This document shows positions 24,704 through 33,715 of a stretch of DNA of 64,000 nucleotides, piece by piece. The translations under genes were made by a program, and so were the position numbers. The first letter of the stretch is position 1; each line of letters starts with the position of its first letter. Below the pieces are notes generated by a model. It was not told the DNA's origin. It saw nothing but the letters and a program-made list of their open reading frames with translations, and ran no database searches. The DNA lies in NCBI GenBank assembly GCA_016716265.1, contig JADJWQ010000001.1, positions 1,488,001 to 1,552,000 of the forward strand, in the 5' to 3' direction. This DNA comes from Planctomycetota bacterium. GTDB lineage: Bacteria > Planctomycetota > UBA1135 > UBA2386.

Positions 24704-26674
24704 ATGATGAAGCCACTCCGAACCCTGCTGCTGTCGGCCGTGAGTTGTGCCATCGCCGCGACGAACGCCTCCGCGCAGTTCGCCGAACGCGCGTCGATGC
24801 CCGGCTCCCGGCAACCCGACTGTGACGCGTCCGGCCGCTCCGTGAAGAACGGCCGGGTCCGGGCCATCCACACGACCGATCCGGCGCTGCCCGGCGGCAC
24901 CGCGTGGTTCTTCGACCGCGACCCCTTCCTCGCCTACCAGCTCGGCCGCAACCTGAACTTCCGCGAGTTCCGCGAGCGTGACGGCGTGTTCGATGCGCGC
25001 GTGTCGAACCTCGCCGGCCCGATGCCCGACGGCTTCACCGCGAAGATCACGGCGAACAACCAGACCAGCTGCTCCGGTTGCCACAATCTGCCGCAGGGCA
25101 ATCCGGGCGGCGGCGTGAACTTCCACAAGGACTCCGGCTTCGGCCGCAACACGCCGCACTACTACGGCGCCGGCATCACCGAGATGCTGGCGCTGCAGAT
25201 CCGCCGCGAGATGCTCGCGCGGGTCGATCGCAACGGTGACGGCTGGGTCAGCGCGCGTGAGGCCCAGCGCTACCGTGGCCCGTTGCGGGTGCGGTCGGCG
25301 CCCGGGGGCCCGCGGATCGACTTCGGGTCGCCGCAGCTCTCCAATGGCGCGACCGGCAGACCGGCGCTCAACAACATCTTCCGCGTCTGGTACGTCGACG
25401 CGCAGGGGCAGCACGTTCCCGGCGCGACGCAGGTCGACGGCACGACGACGTTCGGCTACTCGTTCGCATTGACGGTCTACGGCTGGGGCCAGGGCCCGGG
25501 CCGCGCGGCGCTCAATCCGACCAATCGCACGTTTCTGTGGGACCCCTGGAAGACGCACGGCGGCCTCGAGGCCCACGACCCGTCGACGCTGCTGGATCCG
25601 GACGGCGACGGTGTCAGCGAGCCCACGCTGGCGGGCGCCGAGCAGTTCCCGGCCACGCACCGCGCACCGGACAGCGGTCGACAGCTCGATCCGCTCGGAT
25701 TCAGCCTCGATGACCCGGACGGCGACGGCTACCTGACCGAGATCAGCGAGGGCGACCTCGACCTCGCCGAGTGGTTCATGCTCAACGCGCCGCGACCGGC
25801 GTTCGCCGGCACGCGCCAGGAGTATCGCGACGGCGTCGAGGCGATGACCCGGATGCTGTGCGCCACCTGTCACGTGCCCGACTGGCACATCGAGGGCGCG
25901 CGCGGGCCCGGCCACCGCGACGATCCCGACCCGGACGGCCCCGAGGACGGCCGCCGTGCCGACCACCCCGGCGACCGCCGCTTCTTCGATCTCGACGTCA
26001 GCTGGAACGAGCGCGCAGGCCGGCTCGAGGGGCACCTCGTGCCGCTGTTCGACCGCCGCGGTCCGCGCTACGAGCGCCGCTTCGACGCCTTCCGCGTCGA
26101 GGGCCTGTTCACCGACTTCCGCCACCACGACATGGGGGCGGACTTCGAGGAACTGGACTTCGGCGGCACGCTGAACCGGCTGTGGCGCACCGCCCCGCTG
26201 TGGGGCGTCGGCAGCGGCTTCCCGTGGGGCCACGACGGCCGCTCGTTGACGCTCGAGGATGCGATCCTGCGCCACGGTGGCGAGGCGGCTGCTTCGCGAG
26301 CCGCGTGGCTGGCGGCGCGGCCGCGCGACCGCGAGGCGGTCATGAACCTGCTGCGCAAGCTCGTGCTGTTCGACATCGAGTCGCTGCCGACCGACGTCGA
26401 CGGCGATGGCCGGATCGCCGAGCACTTCACAGTCGCCGGTGCCGACACCGGCCCCGAGCGCTTCAACCCCGAGTGGCTGTTCCGCGTGCCGGCGCACATC
26501 CAGGGTCCGTTCGTCAACTCCGACGGCGTGACCGTGCGCAGCTTCGCGGTCACCAACATCGACGACGCCTACGGCCAGACCCTGCGGCTCCGCGTCGATA
26601 CCGACAAGGACGGCTGGCCGGACTGGTGGGACCGCGCGCCGACGACGCGCGGCTACCACGACGGCGTGCGATGA
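24704..26674 (+). CDS. Exported di-haem oxidoreductase (DHOR-like) with EF-hand-type loops
   Basis: A 656-residue protein (two Met codons at 24704 and 24707) with a signal peptide ending 'ATNASAQ'. Two c-type haem motifs are present: C123-SGCH and C386-ATCH. Surrounding sequence ('NNQTSCSGCHNLPQGNPGG', 'LRKLVLFDIESLPTD', 'PLWGVGSGFPWGHDG') matches the di-haem oxidoreductase/thiol-oxidoreductase-like group related to MauG-type cytochromes. Three acidic DxDGDG loops (for example 'DRNGDGWVSARE' near 175) look like EF-hand or dockerin-type calcium sites. It probably moves electrons in the periplasm; the substrate is unknown. The ATGA overlap couples it to the thioredoxin-fold lipoprotein downstream. 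Confidence 0.85.
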   Translation: MMKPLRTLLLSAVSCAIAATNASAQFAERASMPGSRQPDCDASGRSVKNGRVRAIHTTDPALPGGTAWFFDRDPFLAYQLGRNLNFREFRERDGVFDARVSNLAGPMPDGFTAKITANNQTSCSGCHNLPQGNPGGGVNFHKDSGFGRNTPHYYGAGITEMLALQIRREMLARVDRNGDGWVSAREAQRYRGPLRVRSAPGGPRIDFGSPQLSNGATGRPALNNIFRVWYVDAQGQHVPGATQVDGTTTFGYSFALTVYGWGQGPGRAALNPTNRTFLWDPWKTHGGLEAHDPSTLLDPDGDGVSEPTLAGAEQFPATHRAPDSGRQLDPLGFSLDDPDGDGYLTEISEGDLDLAEWFMLNAPRPAFAGTRQEYRDGVEAMTRMLCATCHVPDWHIEGARGPGHRDDPDPDGPEDGRRADHPGDRRFFDLDVSWNERAGRLEGHLVPLFDRRGPRYERRFDAFRVEGLFTDFRHHDMGADFEELDFGGTLNRLWRTAPLWGVGSGFPWGHDGRSLTLEDAILRHGGEAAASRAAWLAARPRDREAVMNLLRKLVLFDIESLPTDVDGDGRIAEHFTVAGADTGPERFNPEWLFRVPAHIQGPFVNSDGVTVRSFAVTNIDDAYGQTLRLRVDTDKDGWPDWWDRAPTTRGYHDGVR

Positions 26675-27279
26675 GGACCGTGGGCATCCGCACAGGTGCG
26701 GTGCTCGAAAGCGGCGCCATGCGCCGTTCCGCCGCCGCCGTGGTCGTCCTCACCGCCGTCGCCGCATTCGCGGTCCTCGCGAGCTCCGGGTGCGCGACGC
26801 GCTACGAGCCCCGCGATCCGCTCGGCGAGCGCTTCCCGAGCGTGACCGGCGAAGCGCTGTCGGGTGAGGCGGTGCGCGTGCCCGAGGACTTCGCCGGCCG
26901 GCCACTGCTGCTGTTGATCGGCTTCGACCAGGACGCGCAGTTCGACGTCGACCGCTGGCTACTCGGGCTGCTGCAGGGCCAGGTCGACGTCGCGGTGCGC
27001 GAGCTGCCGACGATCCCCGGCTTCGTGCCGCGGCTGTTCTCCGGCACGATCGACGCCGGCATGCGCGCCGGCATCCCGTCCGAGGACTGGGGCGCCGTCG
27101 TGACCGTCTACGGCGACGGCGACCGGATCGCCCGCTTCACCGGCAGCGAGCGCGACAACAACACGCGCGTCGTGTTGCTCGACGGCGACGGCAAGGTCGC
27201 GTTCTTCCACGACCGCGGCTACTCCGCCGGCGTGCTGCTGCGGCTGAAGGATGCCGTCGAGGCACTGCAGGCCCGCTGA
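26671..27279 (+). CDS. Thioredoxin-fold-like lipoprotein
   Basis: The frame starts with ATG at 26671, overlapping the upstream stop. An internal ATG at 26719 gives a more typical lipoprotein signal ('VLTAVAAFAVLASSGC'), so the true start may be either; 202 or 186 residues. The mature part resembles peroxiredoxin/TlpA-like redox domains: 'GERFPSVTGEALSGEAVRVPEDFAGRP' (shortened: thioredoxin-like entry), 'LLLLIGFDQDAQFDVDRWL', and a C-terminal 'VVLLDGDGKVAFFHDRGYSA'. The CxxC active site is not present, so a thiol-redox reaction is unlikely. Coupled to the di-haem oxidoreductase, it may help its maturation or docking; that is inference. Confidence 0.7.
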   Translation: MRTVGIRTGAVLESGAMRRSAAAVVVLTAVAAFAVLASSGCATRYEPRDPLGERFPSVTGEALSGEAVRVPEDFAGRPLLLLIGFDQDAQFDVDRWLLGLLQGQVDVAVRELPTIPGFVPRLFSGTIDAGMRAGIPSEDWGAVVTVYGDGDRIARFTGSERDNNTRVVLLDGDGKVAFFHDRGYSAGVLLRLKDAVEALQAR

Positions 27280-27335
27280 CGTGCGAGGCGACCGCGTGAT
27301 CGTCGGGCCGGGTGGTACTATGCTCGGGCGACCCG

Positions 27336-28466
27336 GTGAAGACCCGCGATCTGACAGTCCTGCTCGGCCTCCTGGCCCTGTGCCTCGCCGGCGCGTGGTT
27401 CGCGTTCTCGGCGGATCCGGCCGATCCCGAGCCCACCCCCGCCACGGAGCCGGCGGCCGCCGCCCCGACGCCCGGCGAGCCCAGCCCCCGGCAGGCGGAC
27501 GTGCCGCAGCCGTCGGCGGGTCTGCGCGCGGCACCGGTGACGACTGACGCTCCGCGCCGGCCGCGACCCGCTGGCGCGCCCGAGCTCGGCATCATCGACG
27601 GCCGCATCCAGCTCGCGGCCGGCGTGGCAGGGACCTTCAGCGGCTTCCAGGTGACGGTGCGCGAGCTGATCGACGAAGGCGGCGACGGCCCGAGTGACGG
27701 CACCATCACCGAGGGGCCCGCGCGGCGGAAGCCGTACATGGAGACGCGGGCGTTCAAGGCCGCTCCCGACGAGTCGCCCCTCTACTTCGCCTTCGACCGC
27801 GTGCCGTTCTCGCGCTACGGCTACGACGTGTGGGTGTTCGTCCCCGGTCTGAACGGCTCGCACCAGGCGGTGGTCGTCGACGAGACCAGCTGGAACCCGC
27901 AGGTCACGCTGTCGATCACCAAAGGCTCGCCCTTCGCGCTCCGGGTGATCGATCCGCAACGCAGCCCGATGGCGGGTCGGCGGGTCCAGCTCCGGCCGCT
28001 CGGCTACCCGCTCGGCCGCCCCGTACTCGCGGGGGAGACCAACTCGTTCGGGAGCCTGACGTTCGAACACGCGCTCGCCGGTACCTACGCGATCTGGATC
28101 GACGACGTGCCGATCGAGGAAGTCGACATCGCGCTGCCCGGCGTCGTACACGACCAGGCCGACCTCGGCGTGCAGTCGCGCATCATCACGCTGGAGTCGG
28201 GCCAGCCGGTGCGCGTCGAGGTGTTCGGTGGCGGAGGCTGGGGGCTCGAGGGGGCCGCACTCGAGCTGTTCAAGATCGACACGACCGAGAACCTCCGGAT
28301 GCAGGCGACGAGCGACCACGGCGGGATCCACGTCTTCGAGCACGTGCCGCCGGGGCGCTACCAGCTCAACGTGCAGGCCCGCGGCCACCAACCGACGAGC
28401 CGCACGGTGACGGTCGTCGAGGGGCGCGCCCCCGACACGCTCACGGTCCGCGTCGCCCCGCTGTGA
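27336..28466 (+). CDS. Membrane-anchored protein with carboxypeptidase-regulatory-like beta domains
   Basis: About 376 residues from the GTG at 27336 (a GTG at 27312 would add eight). Residues 1-25 form a membrane anchor ('LLGLLALCLAGAWFAF'), followed by a Pro/Ala/Glu-rich spacer (27-85). After that come beta-sandwich repeats of the carboxypeptidase-regulatory/Cna-B type, clearest in the last 90 residues ('FEHVPPGRYQLNVQARGHQP') and near 235-260 ('LTFEHALAGTYAIWI'). Such domains bind protein or carbohydrate rather than catalyse. The gene at 32844-33602 has the same architecture, so the two are likely distant paralogues. A strong hairpin follows 3 bp after the stop. Confidence 0.7.
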   Translation: MKTRDLTVLLGLLALCLAGAWFAFSADPADPEPTPATEPAAAAPTPGEPSPRQADVPQPSAGLRAAPVTTDAPRRPRPAGAPELGIIDGRIQLAAGVAGTFSGFQVTVRELIDEGGDGPSDGTITEGPARRKPYMETRAFKAAPDESPLYFAFDRVPFSRYGYDVWVFVPGLNGSHQAVVVDETSWNPQVTLSITKGSPFALRVIDPQRSPMAGRRVQLRPLGYPLGRPVLAGETNSFGSLTFEHALAGTYAIWIDDVPIEEVDIALPGVVHDQADLGVQSRIITLESGQPVRVEVFGGGGWGLEGAALELFKIDTTENLRMQATSDHGGIHVFEHVPPGRYQLNVQARGHQPTSRTVTVVEGRAPDTLTVRVAPL

Positions 28467-28469
28467 GGT

Positions 28470-28491
28470 GCCCCGTCCGCGTCGACGGGGC
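28470..28491 (+). terminator. Perfect hairpin immediately after a stop codon
   Basis: An 8-bp perfect stem (GCCCCGTC/GACGGGGC) with a 6-nt loop, starting 3 bp after the stop at 28466 and before the photolyase start. No U-tract. The position and the perfect stem suggest a rho-independent-like terminator or an mRNA 3'-end stabiliser. Confidence 0.5.
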
Positions 28492-28567
28492 CGTGGGCGG
28501 CCGAGCTGCCGACGTGCCGACCGTCGACCAGGCATCCGCGACAGCCGCCACGGCGAAGCCTCGCGCC

Positions 28568-30085
28568 ATGGCCAGCAGCGTTCCCGACGTTCGCCTCAGC
28601 CGGCTCAACGACGCACCGCTGCGCGTCGACGGGGACCACGTGCTGTATTGGATGGTGGCGCAGCGCCGCACCACCCACAACTTCGCGCTCGACCGCGCGT
28701 GCGCCCACGCGATCGAGCTCGGCAAGCCGCTCGTGATCCTCGAGGCGCTGCGCTGCGGTTACCGCTGGGCGAGCGACCGGATCCACGCCTTCGTACTGCA
28801 GGGCATGGCGGACAACCGCGACGCGTGCCGCGAGCACGACGTCGCCTGGTACGGCTACGTCGAGCCGCAGTGCGGTGCCGGGAGCGGCCTGCTGCAGGCG
28901 CTCTCGGAGCGGGCCTGCGTGGTGGTCACCGACGAGTGGCCCTGCTTCTTCGTGCCGCGGATGCAGCGCGCCGCCGCGCGGCGCCTGTCGGTCGCCGTCG
29001 AGGCCGTCGATTCCTGCGGGCTCCTGCCGCTGCGCACTGCGCCGCGCGCGTTCAGCCGCGCGTTCGACTTCCGGCGCTTCCTGCAGAAGCGGCTCGCCCC
29101 GCACCTGCGCGAGCTGCCGTCCGCCGCTCCGCTCGAGCGCCTGCGCGGGCTGCCGCGCGCGAGCCTCCCACGGGGGATCACCGCGCGCTGGCCGCTGGCG
29201 AGCGCCGATGCGCTACGCGCCGCGCCCGGGTTCCTGGCGAGCCTCCCGATCGACCACGCGGTGGAGCCATCGGCGGTGCTGCACGGCGGCGCTCGCGCCG
29301 GGACGGAGCGACTGCGGACGTTCCTCCGCGACGGTCTCGGGCGCTACGCGGACGCCCGCAATCACCCTGACGACGACGCGCAGAGCGGACTGTCGCCGTG
29401 GCTGCACTTCGGCCACGTCGGCGCGCACCAGGTGTTCGCGGAGCTCGTTCGCCGCGAGCGCTGGACGCCGGCGCGCCTGGGGCTCGACGCCACCGGAGCG
29501 AGCGACGGCTGGTGGGGCATGGAGCGCAATGCCGAAGCGTTCCTCGACGAGCTGGTCACGTGGCGCGAGCTCGGGCTCAACCTCGGCTTCCACCGCCCGG
29601 ACGACTTCGACCGCTTCGATGCGCTGCCTGGTTGGGCACGCGCGACGCTGGCCGAGCACGCCGGCGATCCGCGGCCACGGCTCTACACGCTCGCTGAGCT
29701 GGCGGCGTCGAAGACCGACGACGAGATCTGGAACGCCGCGCAGACCCAGCTCCGCACCGAGGGCCGCATCCACAACTACCTGCGCATGCTGTGGGGCAAG
29801 AAGGTGCTCGGCTGGACGCCCGACGCACGGACCGCGGCCGACGTGCTGATCGAGCTCAACAACCGCTTCGCGATCGACGGCCGCGACCCCAACTCCTACT
29901 CGGGCATCTTCTGGGTGCTCGGCCGCTACGACCGCGCCTGGGGTCCGGAGCGCCCGATCTTCGGCAAGGTGCGCTATATGACCAGCGACAGCACGCGGCG
30001 CAAGCTGCGGCTGTCGCAATACCTCGCCCGGTACGCGCCACGGGCAGCGAGCCAACGCTCGCTGCCCGGGCTCGATGTCGACTGA
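28568..30085 (+). CDS. Class II cyclobutane-pyrimidine-dimer photolyase
   Basis: A 505-residue flavoprotein that uses blue light to split UV-induced pyrimidine dimers. The ATG at 28568 is chosen; upstream frame is noise. The class II signature is strong: 'YWMVAQRRTTHNFALDRA' near the N-terminus, 'SGLSPWLHFGHVGAHQVF', 'FLDELVTWRELGLNL', and the C-terminal FAD/DNA-binding block 'RIHNYLRMLWGKKVL', 'DGRDPNSYSGIFWVLGRYD' and 'RPIFGKVRYM'. Length fits the class (about 450-500). It is the first of two different photolyases in the window. It converges with the nine-haem cytochrome gene; a hairpin lies between them. Confidence 0.95.
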   Translation: MASSVPDVRLSRLNDAPLRVDGDHVLYWMVAQRRTTHNFALDRACAHAIELGKPLVILEALRCGYRWASDRIHAFVLQGMADNRDACREHDVAWYGYVEPQCGAGSGLLQALSERACVVVTDEWPCFFVPRMQRAAARRLSVAVEAVDSCGLLPLRTAPRAFSRAFDFRRFLQKRLAPHLRELPSAAPLERLRGLPRASLPRGITARWPLASADALRAAPGFLASLPIDHAVEPSAVLHGGARAGTERLRTFLRDGLGRYADARNHPDDDAQSGLSPWLHFGHVGAHQVFAELVRRERWTPARLGLDATGASDGWWGMERNAEAFLDELVTWRELGLNLGFHRPDDFDRFDALPGWARATLAEHAGDPRPRLYTLAELAASKTDDEIWNAAQTQLRTEGRIHNYLRMLWGKKVLGWTPDARTAADVLIELNNRFAIDGRDPNSYSGIFWVLGRYDRAWGPERPIFGKVRYMTSDSTRRKLRLSQYLARYAPRAASQRSLPGLDVD

Positions 30086-30111
30086 CTCCGGCACCAGCGG
30101 GCGCCAGAGTC
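30084..30111. terminator. Hairpin between convergent genes
   Basis: The stem GACTC-c-GGC pairs with GCC-a-GAGTC (eight pairs, one mismatch) across a 10-nt loop. It begins within the photolyase stop codon and lies 11 bp from the opposing cytochrome stop. No U-tract; a possible bidirectional terminator. Confidence 0.35.
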
Positions 30112-30122
30112 GTGCGACGGGC

Positions 30123-32630
30123 TCACGGCCAGTTGGTCGCGAGCTGCTGCTCGGTGGCGGCCATGATCTCGGTCACCCAACCCGGGTTGTGCACGCCCTT
30201 GCTGGAGTCGGCGTGCACCAGGTTGTAGTTCCAGCACACGCGGGCCAGGATGTCCTCGACGGACGAGAACGTGTTGGCCAGGAAACGGCCGTTCTCCACG
30301 CCGGCAGCGACGATACGGATGCCGGCGCTGAGCTGCACCTCCTCGTAGTGGACGCCGCTGATCGTGATGTTGATGGCCGTGCGGCCGTGGCTCTCGATCA
30401 GCTCGATCGCCGAGACGTTGGCGGTGTCGGTCAGGTCGACCGTCGTCGACGTGCCACCGACGCTGCCGGTGATGCGCAGCGAGCGGCTGTTCGTCGTGTG
30501 GAAGGTCATCTCGGCCAGGATGGTGGCCTGGATCTCCTCCTGCAGCGCGTGCAGGCGGGCCTCGACGACGCCCTGCAGCGCCGACGCAGTGAACGAGCCG
30601 TGGCAATCGCCACAGATCGACGTGTTGGCGGCGAACGAGTGGTTGGTGCCCGACAGGTTGTAGCTGAACTCCGCGGGCGGCGGCGACAGCGAGATGTGGC
30701 AGGTCACGCAGCTGTCCTCGATCAGCGCGTGCGAGCCGCGGACGCCGACCGACACGAAGAAGGCGTTGTAGCCCATCATCACGTCGCCCTGGGCGCCGCC
30801 GTGCGGAGCGCGGTCCGGGGTCGTCGTGATGACCTCGTTGGCCTCACCGCGACGGGTGTTGTGGCAGACGATGCACTGCGCACCCTTGCCGATGCCGTAG
30901 GCGGTGAAGCCGCCGAGCAGCGCGGGGCTGTCGCCCTGGACGCGCATCGGCGCGTTGGTCGAGTTGCCGGAGATCGTGCCGACGTTGTGCGGGTCGTGGC
31001 AGACCACGCAGGTGATCGGCTGGATCTCGTTGATGTCGACGGCCGGAGGGTTGTAGCCGGTGTCGAAGTCCTGTGCCGCCCAGTTCAGGAAGCCCTGCGC
31101 GGTGTGGCACTTCGCACAGCTGCCGCTGGTGCCCTCGTCGATCGCCAGTTGGAAGTTGCCGTGGCCGCTCTCCTGCCACTGCTGGTAACGGCCGTGCCGC
31201 GGCGGCTCGCCGTGGCAGGTCGCGCACACCGAGGCCGACGTGCTCGCGCGCGCGCCGGACGCCATCGGATTGGCGTGGGCGCCACCCGAGCCGTTCGGAC
31301 CGTGGCAGTTCTCGCACTGGATGTTGGCGAGCATCGCCTGGTTCGGGTGGTTGGTCAGCACCGTCTCCCAGTTGTCGGGATCCGGGTGGCTCTGACCGTT
31401 CGGGAAGATCGCCGACAGGAAGTCCGCGTAGCCCGTCGAGTCGTCGATGCCGCCGTTGGACACGTCGGGGTCGTAGCCGACCGTGTGGCACGTGAAGCAG
31501 TTCGGGCCGTAGTGGCCGCCCTCGTTGACCTGGCTCGTGAAGATCTCGGCGTGGCCCGAGTTCGCCCAGTCGACGAACTGCTCGTTGTAGAGCGTCGCGT
31601 GGCAGGTCGCCGCGCAGGAGGTCTCCGGACGGCCATTGGCGTCCATGCCGGTGATGCCACCGACCCACGGGGCAGCGAACACTTCGATGTCGACCGTCTC
31701 GTTCGGCGTGACCGTGGTGTCAGTGACGCTCACCGTGAACGCACCACCGCGATCCGGCACGAAGTACGGGAACCGGGTCATGCCATCCGTCAGGGTCGCC
31801 GTCGAGCCCGTGGGCACGCTGAGGCTCCAGTCGTAGCTCGCCTGGTCCTTGCCCCCGAACAGCACCGGGATGCCGACCGGCACGTTGCGCAGGCCGCTGG
31901 TCGCGGACGCGAACGTCGCGGCGACGTGGACGTCGACGTCACCCTTGTAGGTGCCGCTGCTGGTCGTGACGGTGACCTCGAAGCTGGTCGCCGCGGCTTC
32001 CTCGAGCGCGAGCGGCTCGATGCCGAGCACTGCCCAGCGATCCTGGGGCGCGAGGTTGTCGAGCAGCGCCTGCTTGTAGGCGGCCGCGTCGGCGAGCGTG
32101 ATCGTCGCGGTCTGCGTGGTGCCACCCGAGATCGCGGCGGCGGCCGCGTGCCCGGTCTGCGCCCACGAGTAGCTCTGGACCGCCGAGCCGTCGAGCGCGG
32201 TCGCAGCGGCGGTCAGCGAGAACGACTCACCCGGGTTGGCCGAGCTGGGCGCACCCGTGACGTTGACGACGACCATCGACGTCGGCGTGAGCGCGAAGTC
32301 GAGCGTCTGGGAGATGCCCGCGAGAACCGACAGCGTCTTCGCCAGCGGCTGGAAGTTCGGCGCCGCGCAGGAGAGCGAGTAGTTGCCGACCGGAAGGTTC
32401 GCGGTGAAGGTGCCGTTGGCATTCACGGTGACCGTGACGCCCGGCACGGCCGGAGACAGAGTGATCGTCGCGGACGCGACAGCCGCTCCGGAGTTGGCAG
32501 CGTTGGTCACGGTCCCCGTGACCGTGCCGGTGCTGGTGCCTGGCGCGCCGTCGCTCCCGGAGCAACCGGCGAACAGGATGGACGCGAGAAGCAGTACCGA
32601 GGCTCGAGCCAGTTGCAGGCTTCGAATCAT
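30123..32630 (-). CDS. Multihaem c-type cytochrome lipoprotein (nine haem-type motifs)
   Basis: An 835-residue protein from the ATG at 32630, preceded by GAGGT at a 7-nt spacing. A lipobox ('LLLASILFAGC', Cys23) predicts membrane anchoring. Residues 35-335 are beta-rich: a carboxypeptidase-regulatory-like module ('TGTVTNAANSGAAVASATI') and immunoglobulin-like segments. From about 338 to 676 there are eight CxxCH motifs (CFTCH, CENCH, CATCH, CAKCH, CVVCH, CIVCH, CVTCH, CGDCH). Ahead of them is an unusual CAATCH, three residues between the cysteines. The pattern resembles cytochrome c554/doubled-CxxCH type electron-transfer proteins. Likely role: outer-surface or periplasmic electron transfer; partners may be the other cytochromes here. 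The start upstream at 32693 is unlikely because it lacks a signal. Confidence 0.85.
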   Translation of the reverse strand: MIRSLQLARASVLLLASILFAGCSGSDGAPGTSTGTVTGTVTNAANSGAAVASATITLSPAVPGVTVTVNANGTFTANLPVGNYSLSCAAPNFQPLAKTLSVLAGISQTLDFALTPTSMVVVNVTGAPSSANPGESFSLTAAATALDGSAVQSYSWAQTGHAAAAAISGGTTQTATITLADAAAYKQALLDNLAPQDRWAVLGIEPLALEEAAATSFEVTVTTSSGTYKGDVDVHVAATFASATSGLRNVPVGIPVLFGGKDQASYDWSLSVPTGSTATLTDGMTRFPYFVPDRGGAFTVSVTDTTVTPNETVDIEVFAAPWVGGITGMDANGRPETSCAATCHATLYNEQFVDWANSGHAEIFTSQVNEGGHYGPNCFTCHTVGYDPDVSNGGIDDSTGYADFLSAIFPNGQSHPDPDNWETVLTNHPNQAMLANIQCENCHGPNGSGGAHANPMASGARASTSASVCATCHGEPPRHGRYQQWQESGHGNFQLAIDEGTSGSCAKCHTAQGFLNWAAQDFDTGYNPPAVDINEIQPITCVVCHDPHNVGTISGNSTNAPMRVQGDSPALLGGFTAYGIGKGAQCIVCHNTRRGEANEVITTTPDRAPHGGAQGDVMMGYNAFFVSVGVRGSHALIEDSCVTCHISLSPPPAEFSYNLSGTNHSFAANTSICGDCHGSFTASALQGVVEARLHALQEEIQATILAEMTFHTTNSRSLRITGSVGGTSTTVDLTDTANVSAIELIESHGRTAINITISGVHYEEVQLSAGIRIVAAGVENGRFLANTFSSVEDILARVCWNYNLVHADSSKGVHNPGWVTEIMAATEQQLATNWP

Positions 32631-32672
32631 GGATGCGACCTCAGGATGATTCGCAAGACTTGGGCAGACCGA

Positions 32673-32687
32673 GGGATCCGAGATCCC
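32673..32687. other. Hairpin in the leader of the multihaem cytochrome gene
   Basis: A perfect 6-bp stem GGGATC/GATCCC with a CGA loop, 43 bp upstream of the cytochrome start. The surrounding 200 bp are the most AT-rich seen in the window and include a T6 run at 32717-32722. It could be a promoter/leader element; no consensus promoter is clear. Confidence 0.3.
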
Positions 32688-32843
32688 GCCCACAGCGCAA
32701 CCACGCCGCCGATGACTTTTTTCTGACGCAAATAGAACGGTCGTTTGATCTCACAGCGAGTCGGGAAAAATTGCTGCAAATCCAGTGATGCGGCGCCTCG
32801 CATGCGCTTGGTCGGGAAACTTACCCGCCTCGGATTCCCGCGG

Positions 32844-33602
32844 TCAGGAGCCCCGGCGCGGCGCGAGGCGCACCGTGGGAGAGCGCGCGGGGCGCAGCCG
32901 ACCGACCGCCGGCGCGAAGTCCGGGTGCTCCACCAGGATCGGCGTCACGCCCTCGCGCGGCCCGGCGAGCTCGAAGCGGCCTGCTGCGTCGGTCGTGACC
33001 GCCGCATCGCGGTCGTACTCGGACCAGCTGCCGAACTGGCGTGTCGGAGTGACCGTCGCGCCCGCCAACGGCCGGTCGGCGTCGTCGACGACGAAACCGA
33101 CGTACGGCATCCCGCGGTCGACCGTCAGCGCCAGCTCCACCTCGCCGGAATCCCCGGCGAGCTCCCGATACTCGGTGAGCCGCAGCACCTGCGGTCCCGA
33201 GACGATGATCTGGTAGCGACCGGTCGCCACGCCCAGCGCGACGAACTCGCCACGCGCGTCGGTCTGCGCCGTGCGATCGTCGTCACCCGGGCCGTTCAGC
33301 AGGACGCGCACCGACGCGACCCCCTGGCCGCCGGCGTCGGCCACGAGCCCACGCACGTCGATGCGTCCGTTCGCGCGCGCCGCGCGCGGGGCGGGGTCCG
33401 GCGTGGTGTCGGGAGTCGGCGCGCGAGCCTCGGTCGGCGCCGGGCGCGGCGCGTCGACCACCACGTCCCGCAGCGGCGGCGCCGGCGCGGGGGACGCTGC
33501 ACCCGACGGACCGCTCCACAGCGCGACCGCCGCGACCGCCAGCAGCAGCGCGACCAACGCGAGGGCGACGGGCCCGAAGGCCGGACTCTTGCGGAAGCTC
33601 AT
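32844..33602 (-). CDS. Membrane-anchored protein with carboxypeptidase-regulatory-like domains
   Basis: A 252-residue protein from the ATG at 33602. A membrane anchor (about 10-31, 'VALALVALLLAVAAVALW') is followed by a Pro/Ala-rich spacer (33-80). Two beta-sandwich units of the carboxypeptidase-regulatory type follow: 'VRGLVADAGGQGVASVRVLL' to 'LGVATGRYQIIVSG', and 'VGFVVDDADRPLAGATVTPT' to 'DAAGRFELAGP'. These hallmark 'G.V.d..g.plagA.V' and 'd..G.F.l' patterns make the fold assignment fairly safe. Non-enzymatic adhesive or scaffold role likely. Same architecture as the gene at 27336. Divergent from the M28 peptidase gene. Confidence 0.75.
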   Translation of the reverse strand: MSFRKSPAFGPVALALVALLLAVAAVALWSGPSGAASPAPAPPLRDVVVDAPRPAPTEARAPTPDTTPDPAPRAARANGRIDVRGLVADAGGQGVASVRVLLNGPGDDDRTAQTDARGEFVALGVATGRYQIIVSGPQVLRLTEYRELAGDSGEVELALTVDRGMPYVGFVVDDADRPLAGATVTPTRQFGSWSEYDRDAAVTTDAAGRFELAGPREGVTPILVEHPDFAPAVGRLRPARSPTVRLAPRRGS

Positions 33603-33715
33603 GACCGTTGACTCGCCGGGCGTACGGCTCCGGGCGAACCTCGCGCCCACCCCACCGAGCCTAGTGCCCCGACCGCGGGCTTGTCGACCGCCGAGCCGGC
33701 GCACAGGATCCGGTC

